Source: a virus. Taken from it: DNA of 24,934 nt. This document shows, piece by piece, positions 6,701-12,651 of this stretch; the first letter of the stretch is position 1; each line of letters opens with the position of its first letter. The stretch lies in the IMG/VR virus record IMGVR_UViG_3300009408_000105, positions 1-24,934 of that record, one strand, 5' to 3'. Position numbers and translations under genes: made by a program. The notes under the pieces are model-generated. The model was not told the origin of the DNA. It searched no databases and saw only the letters and a program-made list of their open reading frames with translations.

Positions 6701-9284
6701 CGGAGTTGGTGCTATCGACGACAGAAACTCCATCAGACTTGGCGGGTCTCCCCCCTCCTTTTCCAGTGTCAACTGGGAGTCCACTTCCTGAACCGCTCGT
6801 GTTATCAAGTCCATGTTTTGTAAGTCCGCTATTATCTCCTGGCCTATCGCGAGAGGTGACATTGTTATCCGTGCCTGTAGGTGCGCTTGGGTGTCCGCCC
6901 CCAGAAGTTCCAACATCTGTTCCAGAAGGCTTTGCTGGCTTACCACCGGCAGATCCGATACCTCCTGCTGAAACTCCCGAGCCACCCGTTCCAGAAACTT
7001 TTCCACTTTCATTATTTCCTCTTGATAGTCCATTTTCCTTTCCTCCCTTGCTCAAAACATCCGGCAATTTACCACCGGAAAGCACCTTTTTTACCTCATC
7101 AAAAGTTGACGCCGATTCTACTTGATTAGGTGCGAATGGCCCAACAGCACTATCGGGCGTAACTTTCCTGCCATCTATCGTGATTATACGAATAGGAAAC
7201 TTTGTTCCCTGTTTATTGTAGAGATCCCCGGACACATCCACATTATGGGTTACGTTGTAATGGCTGTAGAGATAATTGAAAAACACCCTGTCTGCGGCAG
7301 TTTGAGCCCCCTTTTGTGCGAAGTTATGTCCACCGATGATAAAAGCGGCCTTGCCGTCATCCTTCATGGCAAGTAGGGACTCAACGACTATACGATGTTC
7401 AAGCTTATGAATTTTAAACCCATCATATAATTTAACGTCAGTGTTTCCAAAAGGCGGATTCATTATTACGGCATCGAACTTCTTGACAAAGGTCCCGGGT
7501 TTATTTTCCACAAGGGTAAGAGCGTCTTCATTAAAAACCACGCTGAATCTTAATTTAAGGTGCGTAGAACGCATGCCTATATCAAGCTCATTGACCACTG
7601 TACGTGCAGGTGAGGCGCCCATAACGAGCATTCCATTCCCCGCGGTAGGTTCATAGACCCGTCCATTACCTATATCAACGGCTTTGCCCATAAGATAAGC
7701 AATCGGTAGCGGTGTAGAATACTGCTGATTGGCGATAGAGCCCGATGTCCTCTGAGAAAGGATGGGCTGGTTGTCATAGATCTTTTTAAGAAGCGCAAAC
7801 TTGACATCCTCGGGCCTATCACTATGTATTATCTCACGCCCCTTATCCACAAGAGCAAGCTCGAAAGCCTCCTCGATGGCCTTCTGACTGAGATTGATAT
7901 TGTTACGAAGTTCAGACATCGGGACACCAAGAGCGTCTGCCACTATTTTAATAGTCTTGAGTTTGTTGAGTTTTACTCCCGCGTCTATGTGTTCCTTGAA
8001 TACACCTGCAAGGACAACTGTATTTATCTTCTCAGGAGTCCCTATATTCCCGTATTTGTTTCGTATCTCCTGCGGAGAAGACGATTTAAGTGAGATTTCC
8101 GGTTTTGTCACATTATTTGAGGGCGCAAGGTCAGGGTAATCCTTCAATACCTTGGCAGGAACGGGCTTACCCTCGGATAGGGCTTGCTTGACAAAGGCTT
8201 TATGCGCTCCTTTGTCAATTATACTTGGAGTCATTTGAATTGGGACGGTTTTCTGCCCCAGTTCTTTAGCAATTAAAACTCTATGAGTCCCATCACTTAC
8301 ACCTATTCTATTTTTGGAGTCAGCATATAGAGCCACCGGATTTTTAATACCTTCTTCTGATATTTTTTTCTTAAGCTCTCTAAAATTATCAGCCTGTTTA
8401 GCATCTGTTCCGAGAGTTATGCCTCCTATCTTTTTTCTATCTCGCACACTCGTTGTATCGGCATTAAGAAACTGCCTATTTCTCAATGTGTCAACACCCA
8501 TCTCCAAAGGAGTATTGTTGAAAAATGCTTGTTCCAATTCTTTCTTCGTCATCTCCCACGGTTGCTTTCTTCCTCCCCCGCCTACTTTTTCAAACTCTGT
8601 CCTCGTCATTTTCCAAGGCAATTTTGAGATTTCCGGTTTTGTCACATTATTTGAGGGCGCCGAAGCGGTTGCATTGGCCGCGGCTTCAACTTTAGCAATA
8701 TTCCTCTCGGCTATGGCTCTTGTAGCACCAGTAAACCTAAAGTCTTCGGCTTTGGGGCCATTGCCCACGACTTCTGTTTTGCCATTAACTGTGCGGAGCA
8801 GGACTGTGTTGGTGTCAAGAACCCTATCAGTGGTGTCGATAGAGAGAGGTACGGACTTTACAGCCCCACTCTTCGTGTTGAAGGTATAAAACTTAGTTCC
8901 CTTAGCCTTCTCAGCCTTAAGCCTTGTTAATGCCTCAAGGCTCGCGGCGTTCCCGCCCGAGGCATTATTCTGCGTCTTGCCAGTGTCACGCGTTGTCACG
9001 CGTGGCACAGATGAATTCTCAATAGGTGGCCCAAGCGTAGGTCCTTGTTTGGGGGATGGTCCCTGCGTTAACCCGGGTCCCTGTATCGGGGGCTGAAAGG
9101 GGCCTTGGAATGGTCCTTGCGCAGTAAGACCAGCCTGAGGGGGGGCATTGACAGCCGATGCCGCCGCCGCCTCAGCCCTTTTCTTGGCCTTAAATTCCTC
9201 CCGGATTGCATTAGCCTCATCTGTAACGGCCTCGTCGAGCGTTTTAGGGGCTGTGGGAGGCCCTGAGTTGCCCTGCGAGGCCAT
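792..9284 (-). CDS. Polyvalent protein: ParB-like, DNA methyltransferase, Strawberry-notch/DarB-type helicase, phage-associated C-terminal regions
   Basis: 2830 residues. Regions in order: Gln-Gly-Pro repeats (about 57-87); a ParB-like module (about 298-351, with DGTHRVLIAKELG) followed by a GKPVPAKVLKDYPDL segment typical of phage polyvalent proteins (361-386); an adenine-type methyltransferase with motif I YEPTAGNG (544-551) and NPPFG (609-613); a Gly/Ser/Thr linker (about 738-880); a superfamily 2 helicase with Walker A GDQTGVGKGR (959-968), DESH (1085-1088), YLSAT (1113-1117), SAGATGLSMHA (1434-1444) and QSLGRIFRTGQ (1470-1480). These motifs fit the Strawberry-notch/DarB branch. The C-terminal part has HVPHVFENWNVY (2159-2170) and an LPD38-like region (about 2375-2830) with a hydrophobic stretch near 2568-2590. 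P1 DarB, a comparable fusion, is packaged and protects injected DNA from restriction; by analogy and position this is a likely ejection protein. ATG 9284 lacks a good ribosome binding site and has an in-frame TAG three codons upstream. Confidence 0.85.
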   Translation of the reverse strand: MASQGNSGPPTAPKTLDEAVTDEANAIREEFKAKKRAEAAAASAVNAPPQAGLTAQGPFQGPFQPPIQGPGLTQGPSPKQGPTLGPPIENSSVPRVTTRDTGKTQNNASGGNAASLEALTRLKAEKAKGTKFYTFNTKSGAVKSVPLSIDTTDRVLDTNTVLLRTVNGKTEVVGNGPKAEDFRFTGATRAIAERNIAKVEAAANATASAPSNNVTKPEISKLPWKMTRTEFEKVGGGGRKQPWEMTKKELEQAFFNNTPLEMGVDTLRNRQFLNADTTSVRDRKKIGGITLGTDAKQADNFRELKKKISEEGIKNPVALYADSKNRIGVSDGTHRVLIAKELGQKTVPIQMTPSIIDKGAHKAFVKQALSEGKPVPAKVLKDYPDLAPSNNVTKPEISLKSSSPQEIRNKYGNIGTPEKINTVVLAGVFKEHIDAGVKLNKLKTIKIVADALGVPMSELRNNINLSQKAIEEAFELALVDKGREIIHSDRPEDVKFALLKKIYDNQPILSQRTSGSIANQQYSTPLPIAYLMGKAVDIGNGRVYEPTAGNGMLVMGASPARTVVNELDIGMRSTHLKLRFSVVFNEDALTLVENKPGTFVKKFDAVIMNPPFGNTDVKLYDGFKIHKLEHRIVVESLLAMKDDGKAAFIIGGHNFAQKGAQTAADRVFFNYLYSHYNVTHNVDVSGDLYNKQGTKFPIRIITIDGRKVTPDSAVGPFAPNQVESASTFDEVKKVLSGGKLPDVLSKGGKENGLSRGNNESGKVSGTGGSGVSAGGIGSAGGKPAKPSGTDVGTSGGGHPSAPTGTDNNVTSRDRPGDNSGLTKHGLDNTSGSGSGLPVDTGKGGGRPAKSDGVSVVDSTNSGKIQSGRPGEVVNTLQSKYTPSSRGNSGNFLTPKNLEQQTRASLDSLRQEVGDLHKYVMGKLDYKTEAELFKSLFAEQIDTVALAISNIENGKGIIVGDQTGVGKGRTAAAVIRYANKRGKKPIFITAKAKLFTDMYNDLVDIDHRIKPFLLSSAPDAPIRDSIGQVIIKKGGTSGNHNKLIADPQGFMADFDAIFTTYSQLQRPNKQRIILEQLAVGNIIILDESHTASGTSATGQVIIKNILPDAEGVVYLSATYAKRPDTLPVYYRTSLGDIGLPIEKLVEAIKIGGVPLQQVIAQSLSGSGQYVRKELDFSGVNIETFIDAKNEAKDIKNADAVTSILRDIVDFDEAKKEVISTLNGDAVRGGEVINGRKTTLAGVTSTSFSAVVHNAVSQMLLGLKADSTIKTAVSILKNDKKVLITLSNTMGSFLKNYINETGAKVGDVVDFSFREVLRKAAEGTLKYTVTDAKGDSVKKVLIPEKDFSPKLLKQWKDLLDRIDSFQANVPASPIDFIKAGIQKAGFSIGEITGRDLYVDYTKSPPVLAKRTKSDLDRNKAVNDFNSGKLDSILFNSAGATGLSMHASEKFEDKRKRHLIVTQADLNIDTFIQSLGRIFRTGQVVKPEYTILQTALPAEIRPAVVLQKKMASLNANTSANAESANTLKDVPDMLNIEGDKIVSDYLNDHQELDEALGTPLGDLSGDEVGDSVAGAMAKVTGKIALMPVATQKTFFADIEALYNDHIEYLNQIGENTLVSRDFDFQAEPINATTIFKGEDQSKQFTSDANLETVSVKILKKPFNQAKIKKLITETLGDETPIAFSDNLLSDIKSKAQQYLKVRKAELPDLSVGAQKILSIHLHGLSSQFSYMKEVLQSFTIGRMMDVQVSDSYNQKGVIIGIKHSVGKGSNPVAPSTVKITFAMADATQTIQIPLSKKINLRASREITKNVLDMNANQSPFNKWDNIIPSSGRENRSIVTGNLLAGFERFGRNAEIVNYTLANGGKQTGILLPRSLSQDDVKTLFSHRIGTLDDAIKFLSENVNNPAIKLKTTDDSVNIIQQNGRLRVEVPKSTKAGGRYFLNKNILEHVRHNEFVSRGINMVASVPEENIRPFLKAMTEEAGVKYEIPITEADSRITGEPPVNLDFMGFQSIYNASMSLFRRMFPKAADNVNIALDKQEQIGFLKTYLASPKFVKGKARFYVVAAKSAGHKQDRLRTGVEKRLNDIFKPLKNKKLHDEFSALQWMGDAEATEYKASDLAEMGVGPVVAEVYLRHRKLHNQMWRLLNAHRRAYGGTTGYVEGHVPHVFENWNVYEVKSEVAEKNKKGEVTVNRTLGGIVGSYRSLRQATAFANTLDPKKKYVVRPKTFTLPDFLMGKTVLKDTAFFRLVGKFERGLELTREEAMGLANSVSRRKNRRRFFGNLLKRTGQTGFNKADIHKIFSRYYNSSVRYIVLDDFKAAVIPKFERDFGVEHGRAGNALRDKTLALYIERYINDVGGVPTHVEDMLNASIKKLPVIGSLVGSERPAVWTVNSLLHATAVLKLGLFNLSSGLVNLTQLINTFSKVPVKHFVWANAMAVRPWWFLSQKNKNLLKRIGVPFDLGLANTGGFSITNAGGKIVNGSLFFFNGAEQLNRRVTALAAYRWAIKGKGMSVKQAILFARGMVDDTQFDYSVADTAQVFRNPIGRFFGQFKPFAIKEIEFMANLKGLQHIKFWIPMILMAGFIGIPMAKGISNVIEYFTGVNPILEVKSFLFKWAGSDPKKKKAAEIALYGVGAAIGVDISQRVGPSNILPDRASDFLGPTLTTIASALSAVKKRQGATQLIKDFSPSVGNFLTGIQTALNHGAVKDPFHRGRLKYVATKADIAIKMAGFRPVKETIMSDSEAIRRYRNRQYSNLQQKFIDLSIEALKRGDGVALANALARAAKHGVDITDAQLQTEMLNKALPQNVRSLLNTRKALRGGQAQIFGFTGTGLQ
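6668..7033 (-). CDS. Possible overprinted small gene inside the polyvalent gene linker
   Basis: 121 residues, same strand as the polyvalent gene but in the +1 frame, starting MDYQEEIMKVEKFLERVARE. ATG 7033 follows AAGGGAGG (7049-7042) with 8 nt between, as good as the site of any confirmed gene here. The product looks mostly helical and acidic, without Cys or membrane segments. In the main frame this stretch is the low-complexity Gly/Ser linker (about residues 751-873), and the nested frame starts and stops almost where the linker does. Caution: shifting GGN/AGN-rich codons by one base yields Glu/Asp/Gln codons, so a helical look can arise by chance. No family is recognised. Expression would need proof. 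Confidence 0.35.
   Translation of the reverse strand: MDYQEEIMKVEKFLERVAREFQQEVSDLPVVSQQSLLEQMLELLGADTQAHLQARITMSPLAIGQEIIADLQNMDLITRAVQEVDSQLTLEKEGGDPPSLMEFLSSIAPTPERFRAGGPER
7042..7049 (-). promoter_or_regulatory. Internal ribosome binding site for the nested frame
   Basis: AAGGGAGG on the minus strand, 8 nt before ATG 7033, in the middle of a long open frame. In the main frame it encodes Lys-Gly-Gly, so it may simply be linker sequence, but the spacing to an out-of-frame ATG is close to ideal. Confidence 0.4.
8091..8126 (-). repeat. 36-bp perfect direct repeat, copy 2 (C-terminal side of ParB module)
   Basis: This copy encodes APSNNVTKPEIS (polyvalent residues 387-398). It is identical, base for base including synonymous positions, to the copy at 8625-8660; the two start 534 nt apart. 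The pair brackets the ParB-like segment. Confidence 0.95.
8625..8660 (-). repeat. 36-bp perfect direct repeat, copy 1 (N-terminal side of ParB module)
   Basis: This copy encodes APSNNVTKPEIS (polyvalent residues 209-220) and is exactly 12 codons long and in frame. Just after it in the protein come two related short motifs, PWKMTRTEFE (223-232) and PWEMTKKELE (242-251), a smaller imperfect duplication. Confidence 0.95.
8984..9003. repeat. 10-bp perfect tandem repeat
   Basis: TGTCACGCGT occurs twice in a row on the + strand, within the polyvalent gene (around residues 94-101). The unit is not a multiple of three, so gain or loss of one copy would shift the frame of the largest gene in the window. 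Confidence 0.9.
9021..9120 (-). repeat. Gln-Gly-Pro-encoding low-complexity repeat
   Basis: Imperfect short repeats around the core CAGGGNCC on the minus strand encode spaced QGP units in the polyvalent protein (about residues 55-88). This looks like a flexible N-terminal leader. A related LGPA motif occurs twice at the N terminus of the upstream 556-residue protein. Confidence 0.7.
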
Positions 9285-10738
9285 ATTCTTCTAAGAACCC
9301 TTGTTTTGGTGACCAGTACATCTCCCTCAAGATTACGAACTGCCTTGGCCGCGAATCTATTTTGTTCAGCAATAGTCATCTTGCCGATAACTTTTGCTAC
9401 TTCGGGAGCAACAGGGATTTTACCACTCACCATATCCGCTATGTCTTGCCCGGAAAATGAAACTTTTATTTTCTTAAACTTAGCAAAATCTATAAGACCC
9501 TTGCCAACTACACGCGCGGCACTCGAAGCAAGATGAAATGAACCAAAGAGGATGGCGCCCTTAACCGCCTTATTGAGAAGAGTCTGCTTACTTTTCGGAT
9601 TTCCACCTGCATAAGCCGCATTATACAAGGCTCCCGAGAGAGTAGGGCGTACAATATCGATTATTTTCGGCAAGGTTTTCCCGAGGAAGGTCTTGTTTAT
9701 TATACCTGTTCCTTCCGCAAATAAGGATTTACTGCGCAGAACATTTTCAAGCGCATTAACGCCTGCATTGACACCCTTTTCTATCCCGCTGAAAGCTCCT
9801 GATGGAGTAGCGAGACCGATAAAGTCACCCACCAACGGCAAGATAGGACTGTTTGTTACAGAAGGGTCGACTCCGAGGGCTTTATTACTCTGAGTTAAAG
9901 AAGGCCCAAATCTTCCAATAACCTTATTTGATAAAGGATAATTTATCGTTCCACGGTTATAATCAACAGTATTGAGTGATATTGCGGATGTAGCTACCGC
10001 TCCCAATTTGGCAGTCGCACCAATAGCGTCAATCAAAGCACTCTTGGCAAGTACACCGGGGGTGTTTCCTTTGAAGGTATTTCCCCTGCTAACCTTAGAG
10101 AGATTCCCACGCATAAGTACGCCTTGTGGTGCATTACCCTGTTCTCCCTTCTGAGCAAATGGACTTTGACCGTTAGACATCCTCTGTCGCGCGTGCATGA
10201 CAGCTTTTCTTACTATTTCAGGTGTTGGTTTACCACCCTTCAAAAGATAATTTATTTCATCTTTGTTTAAAGTGGGAACCAATGAAGGGATGGCTATTTC
10301 TTTGCCATCCATATTGACACCTATAGAGAGTTCGGAAGATATTTTTCCGTCAGGTCTTGCCAAGATACCGAAGAATCCCAGTCCTTTTTGTGACCCATCG
10401 GCACGTTTCCCGAAAGATTGAGTATTGAAACTCTTCGGTCTTGCACCATAAGGAATTGGAGATTCCAAGGGCTGTGTATTGTTTTTGTTGGGAATACTCC
10501 CGACAGGAGGATTAAAGTAAGGGTCGTTAAAGGAGCCACCGTTAGTAAGGCGGAACGCTAACCCGGTCTTGGGCGTAGGCGTGAAGTCACGTGGCTCGGG
10601 GGCAGGAAGCGGACGTATGACATTGGGAACGTAAGGACTGGTGGCAATACGACTGATAAGACCCTTCTTCTGCTTTGTATCTGGCAGAGCAGGGCCAAGA
10701 GTACCCTTCTGTTCTATTGCAGGACCGAGAGTAGCCAT
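9068..10738 (-). CDS. Putative internal/ejection protein, overlapping the polyvalent gene
   Basis: 556 residues. ATG 10738 has GAGGT upstream. The N terminus repeats TLGPA (MATLGPAIEQKGTLGPALP). Residues about 119-196 form a module I recall from phage structural and polyvalent proteins, with SSELSIGV, IPSLVPTL and a helical HARQRMSNGQSPFA segment. The middle (about 230-430) is Gly/Ala-rich with hydrophobic helices. The last 70 or so residues, past position 9284, overlap the polyvalent gene out of frame and are Arg/Pro/Leu-rich and unlike the rest, as expected of a shadow reading. Either a natural 217-nt overlap, a frameshift event or a sequence error explains this. Position between tail genes and the polyvalent gene suggests a co-ejected virion protein. 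No named family. Confidence 0.65.
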   Translation of the reverse strand: MATLGPAIEQKGTLGPALPDTKQKKGLISRIATSPYVPNVIRPLPAPEPRDFTPTPKTGLAFRLTNGGSFNDPYFNPPVGSIPNKNNTQPLESPIPYGARPKSFNTQSFGKRADGSQKGLGFFGILARPDGKISSELSIGVNMDGKEIAIPSLVPTLNKDEINYLLKGGKPTPEIVRKAVMHARQRMSNGQSPFAQKGEQGNAPQGVLMRGNLSKVSRGNTFKGNTPGVLAKSALIDAIGATAKLGAVATSAISLNTVDYNRGTINYPLSNKVIGRFGPSLTQSNKALGVDPSVTNSPILPLVGDFIGLATPSGAFSGIEKGVNAGVNALENVLRSKSLFAEGTGIINKTFLGKTLPKIIDIVRPTLSGALYNAAYAGGNPKSKQTLLNKAVKGAILFGSFHLASSAARVVGKGLIDFAKFKKIKVSFSGQDIADMVSGKIPVAPEVAKVIGKMTIAEQNRFAAKAVRNLEGDVLVTKTRVLRRIWPRRATQGLPQPLKRSTRPLQMRLMQSGRNLRPRKGLRRRRHRLSMPPLRLVLLRKDHSKAPFSPRYRDPG

Positions 10739-10747
10739 ATTTACCTC

Positions 10748-10797
10748 TGTATGATTTTATGTCTCTTTCTATTGTATGATTTTATGTCTCTTTTTAT
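10748..10797 (-). repeat. 25-bp tandem duplication at a gene junction
   Basis: Two adjacent 25-nt copies (10748-10772 and 10773-10797, + strand) differ at one base. Each contains TGTATGATTTTATGTCTCTT. The upstream copy in transcription order encodes the last residues (KRHKIIQ) of the 284-residue protein; the second is non-coding and leads into the ribosome binding site of the next gene. Confidence 0.95.
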
Positions 10798-11623
10798 CAC
10801 TGTAAAGTATTGTCCCGTCTGGTGCAATAACATAATCATGGCCATCTATCGTAGCAATCCCGTTAGATACACTTACTTGTGTCGGTTTAGTATTCGGTGT
10901 AGCAGTAGAATTATCTTGGCCTGAAAATGATTTTCCAGTAGTGTTTTTAAACTCCTGCTTAAGCAAATCCAAAGTACGGTTCAAACCTACAGTCGAATCA
11001 CCTTTTTTCAACCCAAGTGCCGCAAGTTGCGCGGGATTATCCTTAAATGTGGTTCTCAGCAAAGCGTCAGTGAAATTATTGTTATTCTGTCGGGCCGCGA
11101 TAGAAGACTGAGTAATCCGTATATCTTTTAGTATTTTATCAACAGATCTACCGGACTTTTTAGTGACACTGGGAAATGCTCTTTTGCCTGTTAATACGAA
11201 ACGCTGAAACCCCTGAGCGTCCTTAATCGTCTTTGGTGTTTTAATAGTAGGAGCCTTTAACTTATCGTATCCATACGTCTTTAAGACGCTCTGAATTTCA
11301 GACAGTGGCCTATTATTCTTTATACCAAATTGAATAATCCTATCACGATGGTCAATCTGCTGTTGGTTGAATAAAGGACCTTGAGCGGATGCCGCATTAG
11401 GAGCAGGTTGAGGATTAACGGGAGCAATAGGAGGCGGTGAAGGCAACACGCTAAAAGTACCACGCCCGGCAAAACTATTATCAGGTGTAAGACCCGAAGG
11501 GGTGTTGGGAGTCCTCTTGAATATACCAAGAGGGGCATTTGTCCCTATTGGACGGTTACTCAATCCCCGGAGATCGTTCTTGTAAATAAGATTTGGGTTA
11601 TTGGTAATCAATGTATTTGCCAT
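10769..11623 (-). CDS. Hypothetical protein, putative internal virion protein
   Basis: 284 residues of unrecognised family. ATG 11623 is preceded by AAGGAGG at good spacing. Residues about 1-90 are Pro/Asn-rich and probably disordered (many Pro, Asn and Thr). The middle (about 97-215) is basic and helical, including a DRIIQFGIKNNRPLSEIQSVL segment that looks like a short helical hairpin. The C terminus has a small beta-like segment IATIDGHDYVIAPDGTILYSD. Its stop lies within the tandem repeat junction. The gene sits in a run of low-complexity proteins between the tail genes and the polyvalent gene, where podoviruses such as P22 encode ejection proteins; that role is inferred from position only. 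Confidence 0.6.
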   Translation of the reverse strand: MANTLITNNPNLIYKNDLRGLSNRPIGTNAPLGIFKRTPNTPSGLTPDNSFAGRGTFSVLPSPPPIAPVNPQPAPNAASAQGPLFNQQQIDHRDRIIQFGIKNNRPLSEIQSVLKTYGYDKLKAPTIKTPKTIKDAQGFQRFVLTGKRAFPSVTKKSGRSVDKILKDIRITQSSIAARQNNNNFTDALLRTTFKDNPAQLAALGLKKGDSTVGLNRTLDLLKQEFKNTTGKSFSGQDNSTATPNTKPTQVSVSNGIATIDGHDYVIAPDGTILYSDKKRHKIIQ

Positions 11624-11635
11624 CCCAAAACCTCC

Positions 11636-12376
11636 TTATTGATTTAGTATCTGCTGACCTGTATTCGGATCAACCATAAAGGGTTGATTTGTCTTGGGAT
11701 CTATAAGTTGTCCTGTATTTGTATCTCTGAAATAACCGGCACTGTTATCAAAAAACTGACTTCTTCCTATAGTCAACCCGGCATTGGGATCAGCCTGTGA
11801 TTGATTCAACTGTGGATAACTACTTACATTAAATGATTTTGTCGAACCGTTATTGGCATCAAAGGTTCCGGTATGCTGATTTTGCCCAAAGGCGTTCAGC
11901 CTCTGTTGTGCCGCATTATAACCGGCCTGTAAATCATTGCCGCTATTTGTACGAGAATTACGTAAACTCTGAGCAAGTAAAAACTGCCCCAACTTATTTT
12001 GGTAATCCTTATTCTGCTGATTCACCTTTGCATTAAAGTTAAGGAGGTCTGACTGATTCTGAGAAGCGAACTCCTGACCGAACTGATTTAGGCCTGTCCG
12101 GGAAGCCTGTCCTATGACATTACTCACACCGGTCCCAAAACCTTTAAGGGCATTTCTGGCAACAAGCGCCTGTACATTGGGGTTATTAAAGCGCTGATTA
12201 AGACTTTCAGAGAGACCTGTCTGCAATCCTCTGAGTCCGGGCGCCGCGGCCTGTTGAGTAAGAAAGTTTATTCTATTCGTATCAACCTGTGCAGGCACGA
12301 AAGTAGGTGGAGTTGGAGCAAGAGGGACACGAGACCCGGGCCCGAAGTTTGTACCGAAATTTTGATTTATCGCCAT
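11636..12376 (-). CDS. Asn/Gln-rich hypothetical protein, putative internal virion protein
   Basis: 246 residues from ATG 12376. An in-frame ATG at 12382 is only 2 nt after AGGGGG, whereas 12376 is 8 nt away, so 12376 is preferred. The protein is very rich in Asn, Gln and Gly. Residues about 30-160 look helical (GLQTGLSESLNQRF, LLNFNAKVNQQNKDYQ). The C terminus carries short repeated units with NTGQ and DP (DTNTGQLIDPKTNQ, DPNTGQQILNQ). No Cys and no membrane segment were seen. I recognise no family. Composition and position resemble internal core or ejection proteins of short-tailed phages, which is an inference. Confidence 0.6.
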   Translation of the reverse strand: MAINQNFGTNFGPGSRVPLAPTPPTFVPAQVDTNRINFLTQQAAAPGLRGLQTGLSESLNQRFNNPNVQALVARNALKGFGTGVSNVIGQASRTGLNQFGQEFASQNQSDLLNFNAKVNQQNKDYQNKLGQFLLAQSLRNSRTNSGNDLQAGYNAAQQRLNAFGQNQHTGTFDANNGSTKSFNVSSYPQLNQSQADPNAGLTIGRSQFFDNSAGYFRDTNTGQLIDPKTNQPFMVDPNTGQQILNQ

Positions 12377-12393
12377 AATCATATCCCCCTTTT

Positions 12394-12651
12394 TTATCTT
12401 TCCTGCGTCGCAAGAAAATAACTGGCTCCATATATGACCAATATACTATAAATATCAGAATAAGCAAGACCAACGCCGATACTAACGTAGAGTCCAACGC
12501 ACATACGACAGTCAATAAAATGCCTTCCACCACGCTTCAACCAAGATGTTTTCTTCTTGAACCATTCCCTGAATCCATAAAGGACATTACTGCGGACAAT
12601 AACCGCCGTAATGATATATGTTGTAAATATCTGTAAAATAAGACTTGTCAT
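12394..12651 (-). CDS. Small membrane protein with CxxC (DUF1360-like)
   Basis: 85 residues with hydrophobic segments at about 4-20, 52-65 and 67-81. A basic loop (REWFKKKTSWLKRGGRHFIDC) leads to C48-x-x-C51 just before the second segment. The pattern of a CxxC followed by a membrane helix is reminiscent of DUF1360, small membrane proteins of unknown function in phages and Gram-positive bacteria; this is a resemblance by eye only. The start overlaps the stop of the upstream gene (ATGA), so translation is probably coupled. It could also be a holin-like protein, but it sits far from the lysis genes. Confidence 0.6.
   Translation of the reverse strand: MTSLILQIFTTYIITAVIVRSNVLYGFREWFKKKTSWLKRGGRHFIDCRMCVGLYVSIGVGLAYSDIYSILVIYGASYFLATQER

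Noticed and set aside
6706-7125. 139-codon + strand Pro/Ser/Leu-rich frame over the Gly/Ser linker
   Set aside because: Expected complement of Gly/Ser-rich codons; unlike the minus-strand nested frame, it has no clear ribosome binding site.
8314-8889. 191-codon + strand frame opposite the ParB and N-terminal part of the polyvalent gene
   Set aside because: Ser/Leu/Val-rich shadow of a well-supported frame, without an upstream ribosome binding site.
9270-9300. Programmed -1 frameshift heptamer between the 556-codon frame and the polyvalent gene
   Set aside because: No X XXY YYZ sequence in the correct frame between the in-frame TAG and the polyvalent ATG; the overlap is reported, but a slippery site is not claimed.
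12282-12533. 83-codon minus-strand frame between the small membrane gene and the Asn/Gln-rich gene
   Set aside because: Overlaps both genes out of frame; the hydrophobic look derives from the membrane gene read in another frame.
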